Source: Elusimicrobia bacterium GWC2_64_44
GTDB lineage: Bacteria; Elusimicrobiota; Elusimicrobia; Elusimicrobiales; UBA9959
Length of the DNA stretch: 64,000 nt
Assembly (NCBI GenBank): GCA_001799845.1
Contig: MGUG01000048.1
Span: forward strand, 1-64,000
Direction of reading: 5' to 3'
Shown: positions 37,601-45,413 of the stretch, one piece after another
How the letters are laid out: each line of letters opens with the position of its first letter
Position numbering within the stretch: position 1 is the first letter of the stretch
Translations under genes and position numbers: made by a program
The notes under the pieces: generated by a model
The model's database searches: none
Told to the model about the DNA's origin: nothing
Seen by the model: only the letters and a program-made list of their open reading frames with translations

Positions 37601-40600
37601 CCTTCTACGTCCAGTACAGCGCCGACCCGGCGCCCCTCTGGGACCGCGCCGGCGCGCAGCTCTCCTTTAACCCGGGAGCCAAGCTGCCGGGCGAGATACA
37701 GAGTTTCCGCGTCGGCGGCCTGACCACGCTGCGCTACCCCGACCAGGCGGTGGGGGAGAACCGCGGCCTGCTGTACCAGTTCAAGGTCTGGATAGCCAGC
37801 GCCGGCCTCACCACCGAGCTGCCCCCGGCGCAGAGCTACGCCCGTACGCCGCAGGCTTACGACAATACCCGCTATTTCGGCCGCGAGCGCCTCTCCTACA
37901 TGAGCGGCGTCAGCATGCCGCAGAACGCGCTGACGGTAGACGGCTCCTACGTTTACCACGCCTTCTCCGGCCGCGCTGACGGCTCCGCCAACCTGGGCTT
38001 CGGCCTGCGCAAGTATAACGCCGACCAGTACCTGGAGTGGACCAAGTTCTTCAACCACCGCCTCAACAGGTCCTACCAGGTCTCCGGAGTTACCCGGGAC
38101 GATTCCGGCAACTTCTACCTCTTCGGCTCCCAGTACCCCGTGGCCGAGGTCATCACCGGGCCCGAAGACTATATCCCCGGCAAGGACGCCTGGCTGGCCA
38201 AGCTGGACCCGAACGGGGACCTGCTCTGGTCCTACGCGGCCGACATCTCTGGCCTGGGCCTGATGGATTCGTTCAGCGACGCCGTCCTGGAGGGCGGCTA
38301 CCTCTACGCGGTGGGCGTGGCTTCCACCTCCTCCACCGGCCTCGACGCCTTCATGCGCAAGTTCGACCTCAGCCCCGCCAATGGCCCGGCCGTGGTCTGG
38401 ACCTCGGCTCTGCTCAACGGCAGCGCTTCCGAAGACGACTACGCTTACGGCGTCGCCGTAGGCACCGGCGCGGTCTACATGGCCGGCACGCTGAAGAACT
38501 CCACCAAAGACATGTTCATCCGCGCCCTCGGCAAAGCCGGCGGCGCCCCCGTAGGAGAGCTCATAACCAACGACTCCGCCTACCCCGATGAAGGCTACGA
38601 CCTTGCTATCACCACCACCACCCCGCCCTACCTGTACCTGGGCGGCGCGTTGGGCAAGCTGGAGATAGAGGGCAGCGCCTACGAGAAGAGCGACGCCGCG
38701 CTGCTGCAGTTCACGCTCGACGGCGGGCTGGCGCGCACCATTACCTATGACGGCAAGGACGTCATGGACCACGACGCCGTCTACGCCGTAAAGGCGGACG
38801 CCTCCGGCGTCATTGTCGCCGGCTACGAAGCCAACACCCTCGAGGGCAGGAACACTATCGTCGCCAAGTACGACCACGACCCGGCGGGCAGCGTGCCCGT
38901 CTGGAGCCGCAGCCTGAACCTGGTGGACGACGGCGACCCGTATACCGCCAACTACGGAGACGACGAGGCCTACGGCCTGGCCCAGGGGCCCGACGGCAGG
39001 ATCTACATGCCCGTCTCGCTGTGGGTCAACCACCCCGGCTTCTATTACTTCCCCGAGCCCAACTTCAACCTGGCGGCCTATTCCGGCCATGTGCCCGGCT
39101 CGGTCCGGCTCGAGTGGATGAACAGGGAATACCTGCCGACGGGGTCTTTCTTCCGGGTTCAGTATTCCACCTTCTCGGACGCGGCCTGGAGCCCCGATTC
39201 CGCGCAGCTCACCCTCCCCGTGGATTACGACATCTACGAGGGCATGAGCGTGGACCGCCCGGTCTTCGGCCTGGATACCGGCCGCGACCAGTACGGCAAT
39301 TCCATTGGCCCGGTGTATTACTTCAAGGTCTGGGCCGTGCCGGGCGAGGGCGGACAGCTTATTGCCGCCTCACCGCGCCCCAGGGCCGGCGCCCCCGGAG
39401 TGCCTGTGCTGGTTTCCGCCGTTCCCGCTTCGGCCCGCGCCGGAGAAGGGTGGGTCTTCGAGAACGTGGCCATGTACCCCAACGACGCCAGGCTGTTCTC
39501 CATGGGCGCCCCCGTGTATAGCTACGGCGACTACGAGAAGGAGTTCCCGGGCGTGGCCCGCGACTCCTCCGGCAACCTCTACACGCTGGCCAACATGAAC
39601 TGGAACGGCAGCGACGGGTTCGCGGTGAAGAAATTCAATTCCGCCATGCAGCCGCTCTGGACCCGGTTCTACGCGCCCGGCGAGTGGCACCAGGCCAAGG
39701 CCAACAGGATGGCCGCCGACTCCGAGGGCAATCTCTATATAACCGGCTACGAGCGCGCTATGGCCTCCGAGACCGGCCGGGATATCTTCGTGCTGAAGCT
39801 GGGCGCTTCCGGCGCCGCTTGGAAGACCCTCCTGGACTTCGAGGGTTCGGACGACACCGGCTATGGCGTGGCGCTGGACGCGTCCGGCAATGTCTTCGTG
39901 GCCGGCACCGTCTACACCTCCGCCCAGTACAAGAACGCATACGTGGCCAAACTGGGTCCCGCCGGCGTACTGCTGACGACCGCCGCCTATAACGGCAGCG
40001 CCGGCGGCGACGACGAGGCCTACGGCGTGGCCGTGCGCGACGGCGAGGTGTTCCTGGCGGGCTCTTCCAATGAGACCGGCCAGGGTTTCCAGTTCCTGAT
40101 GGCCCGCTTCGCCGCCGGGGACCTGGCCGCACGCGGCGCGGCCGCCATCGGCGACGACCCCTCCGTGGCCTACGAAGAAGCGGCCTTCGACGTGGCCGTC
40201 GGCAGCGCCGGCGTGGTCTACTTTGCCGGGCAGATCTACGAGGAAGGCAGTTATTCCCTGGACGCGGCCGTGGTAAAGAGCTCCGCGGACCTCACCGCCC
40301 TCGATTGGGCGGAGCCGATGCGCTTCAACAGCCAGGCCAACGGCGCCGACTCGGCCCGCGCGATAGCGCTGGACGCCGGCGGCGCGGTCTACGCGGCCGG
40401 CTACACCGAACGCTACGACATCAACCAGGACCGTAACCTGTGGCTGCGCAAGTACGCCCCCGACGGCGCGGAGCTGTGGACGCAGGAGTTCCACGCCAAC
40501 GCCGTGCAGGGCGGCGACCCCTACGCCATGGGCCCCAGTTCTGACGAGGGCTTCAGCCTCGCGGTGGGCACCATGGGCTTCGTCTCGGTGGGCGGCAAGT

Positions 40601-43600
40601 ACGGCGGCTACTACGGCATGTACCGCTACCGCCAGACCAACCTGCTGGCAGTCAACCCGACGCTTACGGTCAACGTGGCCAGCGGTACCGCCTCCGTGCC
40701 CTTCGCGGACGTGCGGGTGGCGCTGATCCCGTTCTCCGCCACCGGCGGCATCGACGTCTCCGGCTCCACGATAGCGGTGACCGGCGCCTCCGGCGCGGTC
40801 TCCTTCCAGGTGCCGGCCGGCAAGCAGTACTTCATCGCGCTGGACAGGCAGGGCTTCAGCCCCGCCATGAGGGACCAGCTGATGGACCCGTACGGCAGCT
40901 ACTTCGTGCAGCTCAACGCCGACATGACGAAGAGCTACATCCTGTCGCCGCGCGCCGCGGCCGACGCCTATTATCCCCTGACGGTCAGAATCTCTTCCGC
41001 CGCCGCCCGGGACTTCGTGATGGCCGAGGTGTTCTTTACGGCCACCGGCGAAAAGGCGGCCTACGGCATAGCGCAGGTGCCCGCCGGGGTGACGGCCACC
41101 ACCATTACCGTGACCAACCTGCCGCCGGTCTCGGCGGCCGGGGCCTACACGCTGGGCGTGACCATACCCGGGCGCAGCCTGGCGCGCAGCATAGTGATGA
41201 ACGCCCTGTTCCCGCAGACCAGCTCCTACCTGGTCAGCATGTCCACCATGGCCGGCGCGGTGGCCACCACCGGCGGTTTCGAGGTGGGGGCTTCCACCAC
41301 GCCGCCCGTAGTAGAGGGCGTGGTGCGCAACTTCCGCACCTGGGCCCCCATAGAGCAGGTGCGCGTGCGCCTCTATAACCGCACCGAGCCTTGCAGCAGC
41401 GGCAACTGCGAGCACAATAACTACGAAACGCTGACCGACGTGAACGGCAAGTTCTCGTTCTACAACGTCGTCAGCACCGCCGGCGCGTACAACATCATGG
41501 GCCAGAAGGCCGGCTACAAGCGCGGCGGGGCGCCGCAGTTCAGCGTTATAGCCGGGAACCAGAACACCAGCTACCGCGAGTTCCAGCTGGAGGAAGCCAC
41601 GTACACGCTGCGCGGCTACCTGCGCTACCGCGACGTGCCGGTGCCCAACGCCGACGTGATGGTCTACGGAGATTACAACCCGTACGGCGGCGGTTCCGAC
41701 AGCTACCGCGGCGGCCGCGGTATGGACACCGACGCCAGGACCAAGACGGGCGCGGACGGCTCGTTCGTGTTCAGCACGGCCACGGCCAACGGCCTGCCGG
41801 ACGGCCAGCTTCGCATGCAGGCGGCCTTCTTCGGCAACTGGATGGACCTCAACGAAGGCAACACCCAGAACTTCTCCAGCGTGGACGCCGACGACGTACG
41901 CATAGTCATCTCCAGCCAGGGGGCTACCGGCGTCGCCAACTCGAACTGCACTAAGGGCCGCGTCTGGAAGCTGCGCGCCGACAACGGCGCCTGCCAGAGC
42001 CTGGCCACCGGGGACGTTAACTTCAACATCATGCCCCCGTCGCAGAACGACTACGCTACGCTCTCGGGCTCCATCACCTTCGTGACCTCGTACACGGTCA
42101 CGGCGGCCAACCCGCTGGTCATCAGCACGGCGCTGCCGATCACGGTGATGGCCATGGAGGAGTGCACCGACTGCAAGACCCGCTCGATGGGCTTCGCGGT
42201 GATCAGCGGCACCTATACGGTGAACCGCGCCACGTACAGCATCACGCTGTCCACCGGCCTGGCCTACTATACGCGCGTCACCTCCAACGAGTGGGGCGAG
42301 GTCAGCTCTTTCGACGACCGCGCCGACTTCCGCTCCACCATGACGACCTCCGTCCGGATGAACTTCACCGTGACCAGGGCCGGCAAGCTGACGGGCGTGG
42401 TCAAGATGCCCGATGGTTCCAACTACAAGCCGACCTTCAACGTCAGCAGCGACGACCCCGGGTACCACAGGATAGACATCAACGTGGCCGGGCAGAACGT
42501 CAGCGTCAACGAGGGCTGGAACGTGGACGAGTACGGCGCGTTCGAATTCCCGAACCTGGCGCCGGGTCTCTACTCCATCAATATCCGGCCCGAGGGCCTG
42601 GGTTTCCGCTGGGCGGCCCCTGCTCTGACCGACGTGTCGGTGGTGGCGGGCAAGACCACTCAGGTGACCCTGAAGCTGGAGGACGGCCTCTACGTGCAGC
42701 CGCAGATCATCGGCCTGCCCGAGATCTCCACTCCCACCTGGGCTTACATGATGGTCCCGGTCCCTTCCGGCACCGAGATGAACCAGAAGAAGATAACCGA
42801 GATGTTCTTCGGCAAGGACGTCTTCTCGTTCGAATACAGCACTGGCACCCAGGTCTGGCAGAAGCGCGTCATGCAGGTGGGGCAGTACGACTTCTACCTG
42901 GTGCTCGGCTCCCGCTATAACCCGGGCGGGGGGTCAGAAGATATAGAGAGCTACGACCACTTCGGCAACTTCATCGGCAAGGTGAAGGGCTTCAACGTGC
43001 AGCGCAACGACGCCACTCCGAACCTGGGCACTGAGTCCCAGCCCATCCCGGTCAATGTGCTCGGTTCGCTCGGGCAGGAAACGTTCGAGGGCGTCATAGA
43101 CGGCGACCGCCTTTACACCGACTCCGACCTGCGGCGCATCTTCTCCAACATAGAGGAGTTGTTCGAGTCTATCCCGGCCGTAATGGTCTACGACGCGGCC
43201 GGCGACCTGCGCGGCTATACCGCCGGCATGCCGCGCCAGGCGGACTTCCCGCTGTTCTGGAGCAATATCGGCGCCCAGGACCTGCCGGGGACCCGCGCCT
43301 ACCTGGGTTCGCACGACAACCGGTTCATGGTCGCCGGGCTGCCGCCGGGGCGCTACACCGTGGTGTTCAACAACCCCAACTACCCGCCCGTCGCCAAGGA
43401 GGTGGACGTCCCGCTGGCCTCGTCGTATAACGGCAGCTACGCGTTCGACTTCGACGAGCAGCGCGTCCGCGTGGGCACGATCTACGGCACGGTGCGCAGC
43501 ACCGCCACCGGCGACGCGCTCGGCAGCGCTACGGTCTACCTGAAGCACAAGACCGTGGAGAAGTTCGCGGAGACGGCCGCCGACGGCTCGTTCACGTTCG

Positions 43601-45324
43601 ACAATATGCCGGCCGGCATCTACCGGCTGGAGGTGGCGCGCGAAGGGTTCGTGAAGGCCGGCGAGAAGACCTCGCTGGCGGGCAACGACTCCGTGCGGCT
43701 GGACCTCTACCTGACGCCTTCGCATACCAATATGACCGGCAAGGTGTTCATGAGCAAGTTCCCGTCGCCGGTCACCCGGTCGGGCGTCAAGATCGTGGCG
43801 TACGACGAGACCTTCAACGTCGAGCACCCGACAGAGTACCTGCCCAAGATAGAGGCTACCACCAACGACGCCGGCGAATACGAGCTGGCGGGCGTGGTGC
43901 CGGGGCATAACTACAAAGTCACCGCCTTCCACGGCGGCAAGCAGACCTACACGCTGGACGTGGGGAGCGAGACCGTTACGGAGGGCGTGACCTACCTGCC
44001 CGACATCGTGATGCGCGACGTGCCGCCGCAGATAGTGGTGAAGGTGCGCCGCTCGGCCGACACGCTGAACAAGGCCGACGTGACCATCAAGTCACCCAAG
44101 GCGCTGGTCACGACCCCGGTCTGCAAGGTGAACCCCGGCGACGTCTACGTGGCGACCTCGGCGGTCAGCCTCGCGCTGGTGCCCGGCACCAATAATACGT
44201 ACGCCGGGCAGTTCACCATCTCGCAGCACCAGCCCTTATACAACGTCTACGTCGCGGCCGGAGACGGCTCGAGCAGGATGGAGAAATCCGTCACGTTCAG
44301 CCCGAACAACTCGGCCAAGACGGAACAGTACATCCAGGACGAAGCCATCCAGGGCGGCGAGATACAGATGGACAAGGAGTCCGAGGAGTATTCCGGCATC
44401 GAACTCGATACCGGCGGCCTCTCCTACGACCAGAGCGGCGGCGCGAGCGCCTCCTCCTTCAGGCCTTCGGCCGACGGCGGCAGCCTCGTGGGCGGCTTCT
44501 TTAGCTCGCTCCCGTCGGTGCGCACGGTAAAGACGGCCAAGGGCAACCTGAGCCTCACGCAGGCCATCACCGACCTGATGGCGTCCGAGATCTACAACAT
44601 GAGCCTCGATAACGCCTCGGCCAACAAGCCCTTCACGCTGACCCTGAAGTACGACAAGGACAAGGCGGCGGACGGCGCCAACCTGCGCATCTACCAGTAC
44701 AACGAGACTACCGGCGTCTGGGAAGAGGTCCCCGGCAACTACACCACCGACCCGATGCTGGGAGTGCTCTCCGTAGGAGTGGCCAGCCTGAGCGACGCCA
44801 GCGCGGGCGCCAGCGCGGCGGCCACGCCTTACGGCCGCAAGCGCCTGGGCATGAGCGCCGTGGTCAACGGCCGCTACGTGCCCTCGGCGGCGGGTTCGTC
44901 GCAGAGCGGGCGCTTCGCGGTGTTCACCGCGCGGCCTTCGCCGAGCGTCGCCTACGCGGGCGCGGACTACGAGGTAGCCAACCTGCCTAACCCCTTCAGC
45001 CTGAAGGACAAGACGGTGACCAACCTCGAGGGCACGGCGGCCTTCGGCGGCGCGACCACCTATGTGACGCGCGGCACGCTGCTTAAGTACCACCTGCCCC
45101 CGGGCAAGTCCGGGAGCGTCAAGTTCGTGGTCTACAACCTGGCCGGCGAGAAGGTGCGCACCGTCAGCGACGGCGTGCGCGCCGGCGGCGGCATGTATTA
45201 CTCCGAGTGGGACGGCAAGAACGACAACAACCAGGACGTGGCGTCCGGAGTCTACTTCCTGCTGACCTACGTGGACGGCGAGAAGCTGGGCGCCAAGGCC
45301 CATAAACTGGCGGTAATAAAGTAA
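31618..45324 (+). CDS. Cargo2: 4568-aa giant secreted beta-propeller protein with sorting-type C-terminal domain
   Basis: One uninterrupted frame of 13.7 kb. The signal peptide is at residues 1-26 (AAQAGA). Residues about 30-390 and 505-860 are propeller-like, with SBBP-type blades (GIAVDGTDVYMAG). Residues 862-1260 have APDGSGGAYMVF-type repeats. Then come fibronectin-III-like segments at about 1465-1570, 1975-2080 and 2480-2590 (SWTYPQAIPSGQYMIKYSTDP pattern), each followed by another propeller of ~380 residues, giving a ~500-residue period. Residues 3010-4150 are carboxypeptidase-regulatory-like sandwiches. The last ~870 residues match cargo1, ending with LPNPFSLK and DVASGVYFLL. Function unknown; surface adhesion or polymer binding is a guess. 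PorV2 follows. Confidence 0.88.
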   Translation: MRKIKNIFINLLGAAVLTAFAAQAGAVGFTGDFLLPEGANYDGGNMDGGWATAYYANSVYVVGVSSPTGGFLVRYSTAGVMQASGALPGVELTGVAVNAAGVYAVGTSYSPVRMVIAKFNNSTLALVSSKTWDTGLTPASGADVALCAAGNAYVIGTNLSLKGVAFGMYDPNLATLSESGFETAGDDAGTGIAVDGTDVYMAGHSLIASTTYFLGLKYSLSDYLSVMYASTSLTGIYLDELHELGGKIAVNPVTHQVYAALNQSHNDMRLARFNPTWNYVDAQVFNGSAYAAASDVVIDSTGNVLVTGSYNTGAGNDYPVLLKYSPSMVFISSAARPQTYGYESASVSLNPVSGDAFGTGVYFSDGTGNEPGWDMRTVRFSASAAPALRQISGTVTYAGTYDPAAVLTVRVSTSADFRGTPFFTSIPSPLASQPYTISNVPAGTYYMALTASINWVVADSTDPWGVHGQLGTPTPIDVTAGDAAGVDVAMIDGNSIPNPWSMEPLPPATVDCLGTFGLGGECRINGGATFATGIATDIFDSRYLLLTNLTDSAIVKFDYLGDIVSSVTVKYSVFNDIKLNAFNDDFYVAAQGPVSGVRVYRYNSSLALVSSVTVAGYQGARQLDFDAQGAVYTVSTKDNGGDYDIRVVKFSEALVPQDDWSDVSPGADQGYGIAVDGTDVFVTGIQRPDAFPQVAVIKLDGTSVLSKTGSAWADSAPFTFPEGVGFNNIRVAADSTGVYAAFNADLLASTATAVYRFTRADMALGYSSATMAGAGNFGDMKIKEGYLYLAAEAVNQARVTKYSAASFSPVASKTTNLLPYGLAPGALAFGVVGTASEVFLGGVIPYGMGDIAAGAAELALIDGPVPVIEQPQDYTEGTNNLLMAPDGSGGAYMVFDSTVGPNELRMVYVRRVDASNHTLWAYDVTQTAVTGINELYALPDGSGGLYAGWFTGGHAYAQHYDANGTVLWDVNGVRVSSGPVDGGEFVANPQGGFFAVFGYIQTDVNTSLTAQSVRSDGNCNWPAYGPCSAAAGTPIPAVDFAGEGAGAAGTDGSFMFFWGGDTDENGYLQIAGSKLDASGALVWTPTVKSLYASGTAQLGYDLEAAADGAGGAYVVWSSSESGARALYAQRYNSSGVAESPWMSPLQLTGAVLPADYYLKLSLTSDDEGFSVLYSSNTMTGASEVRVVRGQSGLSQLAAGFSLNGKLLGSTSDSEQSLVYDGTAYHIAWNQWETGLPAGNYHRVAYQKMAKDGTFTHDPYYSVGLASDCVKIDVSTDGADGALVGWMEKTGGGIETVTPRLLDIPLAVGPVSVYLSTRSAAPAVYLTGQPGPALLLDVRTVAGQATVTNLRVHVNPAGAYTDVAAVSLYADNGEDGIWSAGHDLISSAAVSGAYVDLAFPAGTMVNTTPGPVFLALTPALAAAGNSVNLALDDASALTTTGEMQSQGFYPVVSPLVSVTSQSGVTDLAVSPGQNLASVPLSWTYPQAIPSGQYMIKYSTDPADLAGPEAPAIVTPLTSVTAGSGDSILVSDLPEVAATVGGVTRVFPYHFALWLYNGTSTSPVSNLVQNQYFPLSSSQAGEAVLAYSDQLQIDPADNVRSAHLGMDRYTAFTFYGTPDNLLTLRTPAGAFYYKPAVGALEFKDLAVDPSGFSYLLAMLDTNALVLKIAPDGEVLWVRDLGAESAKAITFGGGAPYVATEVTGAGGDLDVKLRKLYVGSGGADNGNPYIYDTSEEYGCPSNDRVNSLEFTSDPQRAYLYLGGAVGEAYCLGNYFPRQGRVAKIADTGVERSTSTAYVAGAWPLRHNVQPYNPSEVTRVRVIGDGDLLVAGYERPQYYGRYGADVWLNKYSASASQLFPATVYYSETQYDVDEVPTGLDYDGFGNIYVSGYADKSYLSQGYDLLLLKFGPGGQLSQNRVYDSGSPQDGWGSDVFVSSDNYANVYGPFTSQNYYGVYSLPPGGGGTAPNAQFFAAMEGPYTGSADLMWNYTSALPEGATFYVQYSADPAPLWDRAGAQLSFNPGAKLPGEIQSFRVGGLTTLRYPDQAVGENRGLLYQFKVWIASAGLTTELPPAQSYARTPQAYDNTRYFGRERLSYMSGVSMPQNALTVDGSYVYHAFSGRADGSANLGFGLRKYNADQYLEWTKFFNHRLNRSYQVSGVTRDDSGNFYLFGSQYPVAEVITGPEDYIPGKDAWLAKLDPNGDLLWSYAADISGLGLMDSFSDAVLEGGYLYAVGVASTSSTGLDAFMRKFDLSPANGPAVVWTSALLNGSASEDDYAYGVAVGTGAVYMAGTLKNSTKDMFIRALGKAGGAPVGELITNDSAYPDEGYDLAITTTTPPYLYLGGALGKLEIEGSAYEKSDAALLQFTLDGGLARTITYDGKDVMDHDAVYAVKADASGVIVAGYEANTLEGRNTIVAKYDHDPAGSVPVWSRSLNLVDDGDPYTANYGDDEAYGLAQGPDGRIYMPVSLWVNHPGFYYFPEPNFNLAAYSGHVPGSVRLEWMNREYLPTGSFFRVQYSTFSDAAWSPDSAQLTLPVDYDIYEGMSVDRPVFGLDTGRDQYGNSIGPVYYFKVWAVPGEGGQLIAASPRPRAGAPGVPVLVSAVPASARAGEGWVFENVAMYPNDARLFSMGAPVYSYGDYEKEFPGVARDSSGNLYTLANMNWNGSDGFAVKKFNSAMQPLWTRFYAPGEWHQAKANRMAADSEGNLYITGYERAMASETGRDIFVLKLGASGAAWKTLLDFEGSDDTGYGVALDASGNVFVAGTVYTSAQYKNAYVAKLGPAGVLLTTAAYNGSAGGDDEAYGVAVRDGEVFLAGSSNETGQGFQFLMARFAAGDLAARGAAAIGDDPSVAYEEAAFDVAVGSAGVVYFAGQIYEEGSYSLDAAVVKSSADLTALDWAEPMRFNSQANGADSARAIALDAGGAVYAAGYTERYDINQDRNLWLRKYAPDGAELWTQEFHANAVQGGDPYAMGPSSDEGFSLAVGTMGFVSVGGKYGGYYGMYRYRQTNLLAVNPTLTVNVASGTASVPFADVRVALIPFSATGGIDVSGSTIAVTGASGAVSFQVPAGKQYFIALDRQGFSPAMRDQLMDPYGSYFVQLNADMTKSYILSPRAAADAYYPLTVRISSAAARDFVMAEVFFTATGEKAAYGIAQVPAGVTATTITVTNLPPVSAAGAYTLGVTIPGRSLARSIVMNALFPQTSSYLVSMSTMAGAVATTGGFEVGASTTPPVVEGVVRNFRTWAPIEQVRVRLYNRTEPCSSGNCEHNNYETLTDVNGKFSFYNVVSTAGAYNIMGQKAGYKRGGAPQFSVIAGNQNTSYREFQLEEATYTLRGYLRYRDVPVPNADVMVYGDYNPYGGGSDSYRGGRGMDTDARTKTGADGSFVFSTATANGLPDGQLRMQAAFFGNWMDLNEGNTQNFSSVDADDVRIVISSQGATGVANSNCTKGRVWKLRADNGACQSLATGDVNFNIMPPSQNDYATLSGSITFVTSYTVTAANPLVISTALPITVMAMEECTDCKTRSMGFAVISGTYTVNRATYSITLSTGLAYYTRVTSNEWGEVSSFDDRADFRSTMTTSVRMNFTVTRAGKLTGVVKMPDGSNYKPTFNVSSDDPGYHRIDINVAGQNVSVNEGWNVDEYGAFEFPNLAPGLYSINIRPEGLGFRWAAPALTDVSVVAGKTTQVTLKLEDGLYVQPQIIGLPEISTPTWAYMMVPVPSGTEMNQKKITEMFFGKDVFSFEYSTGTQVWQKRVMQVGQYDFYLVLGSRYNPGGGSEDIESYDHFGNFIGKVKGFNVQRNDATPNLGTESQPIPVNVLGSLGQETFEGVIDGDRLYTDSDLRRIFSNIEELFESIPAVMVYDAAGDLRGYTAGMPRQADFPLFWSNIGAQDLPGTRAYLGSHDNRFMVAGLPPGRYTVVFNNPNYPPVAKEVDVPLASSYNGSYAFDFDEQRVRVGTIYGTVRSTATGDALGSATVYLKHKTVEKFAETAADGSFTFDNMPAGIYRLEVAREGFVKAGEKTSLAGNDSVRLDLYLTPSHTNMTGKVFMSKFPSPVTRSGVKIVAYDETFNVEHPTEYLPKIEATTNDAGEYELAGVVPGHNYKVTAFHGGKQTYTLDVGSETVTEGVTYLPDIVMRDVPPQIVVKVRRSADTLNKADVTIKSPKALVTTPVCKVNPGDVYVATSAVSLALVPGTNNTYAGQFTISQHQPLYNVYVAAGDGSSRMEKSVTFSPNNSAKTEQYIQDEAIQGGEIQMDKESEEYSGIELDTGGLSYDQSGGASASSFRPSADGGSLVGGFFSSLPSVRTVKTAKGNLSLTQAITDLMASEIYNMSLDNASANKPFTLTLKYDKDKAADGANLRIYQYNETTGVWEEVPGNYTTDPMLGVLSVGVASLSDASAGASAAATPYGRKRLGMSAVVNGRYVPSAAGSSQSGRFAVFTARPSPSVAYAGADYEVANLPNPFSLKDKTVTNLEGTAAFGGATTYVTRGTLLKYHLPPGKSGSVKFVVYNLAGEKVRTVSDGVRAGGGMYYSEWDGKNDNNQDVASGVYFLLTYVDGEKLGAKAHKLAVIK

Positions 45325-45332
45325 AGGACGGA

Positions 45333-45361
45333 CCGGGCCATGGCCGCGCGCCATGGCCCGG
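45333..45361 (+). other. Strong hairpin between cargo2 and PorV2 genes
   Basis: A perfect 12-bp stem (CCGGGCCATGGC / GCCATGGCCCGG) with a five-base loop, nine bases after the cargo2 stop. No T-run follows directly, so it is more likely an mRNA-processing or stabilising hairpin, or a partial attenuator, than a full terminator. Confidence 0.6.
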
Positions 45362-45413
45362 GTAAACCCGGCGATTTAAGTCTTTTGCGGTCTGCGGTTA
45401 CAGAGGTATTCTT

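Noticed and set aside
45333-45361. Hairpin after cargo2 as a full terminator
   Set aside because: No T-run follows directly, and PorV2 has no visible promoter of its own, so read-through is expected.
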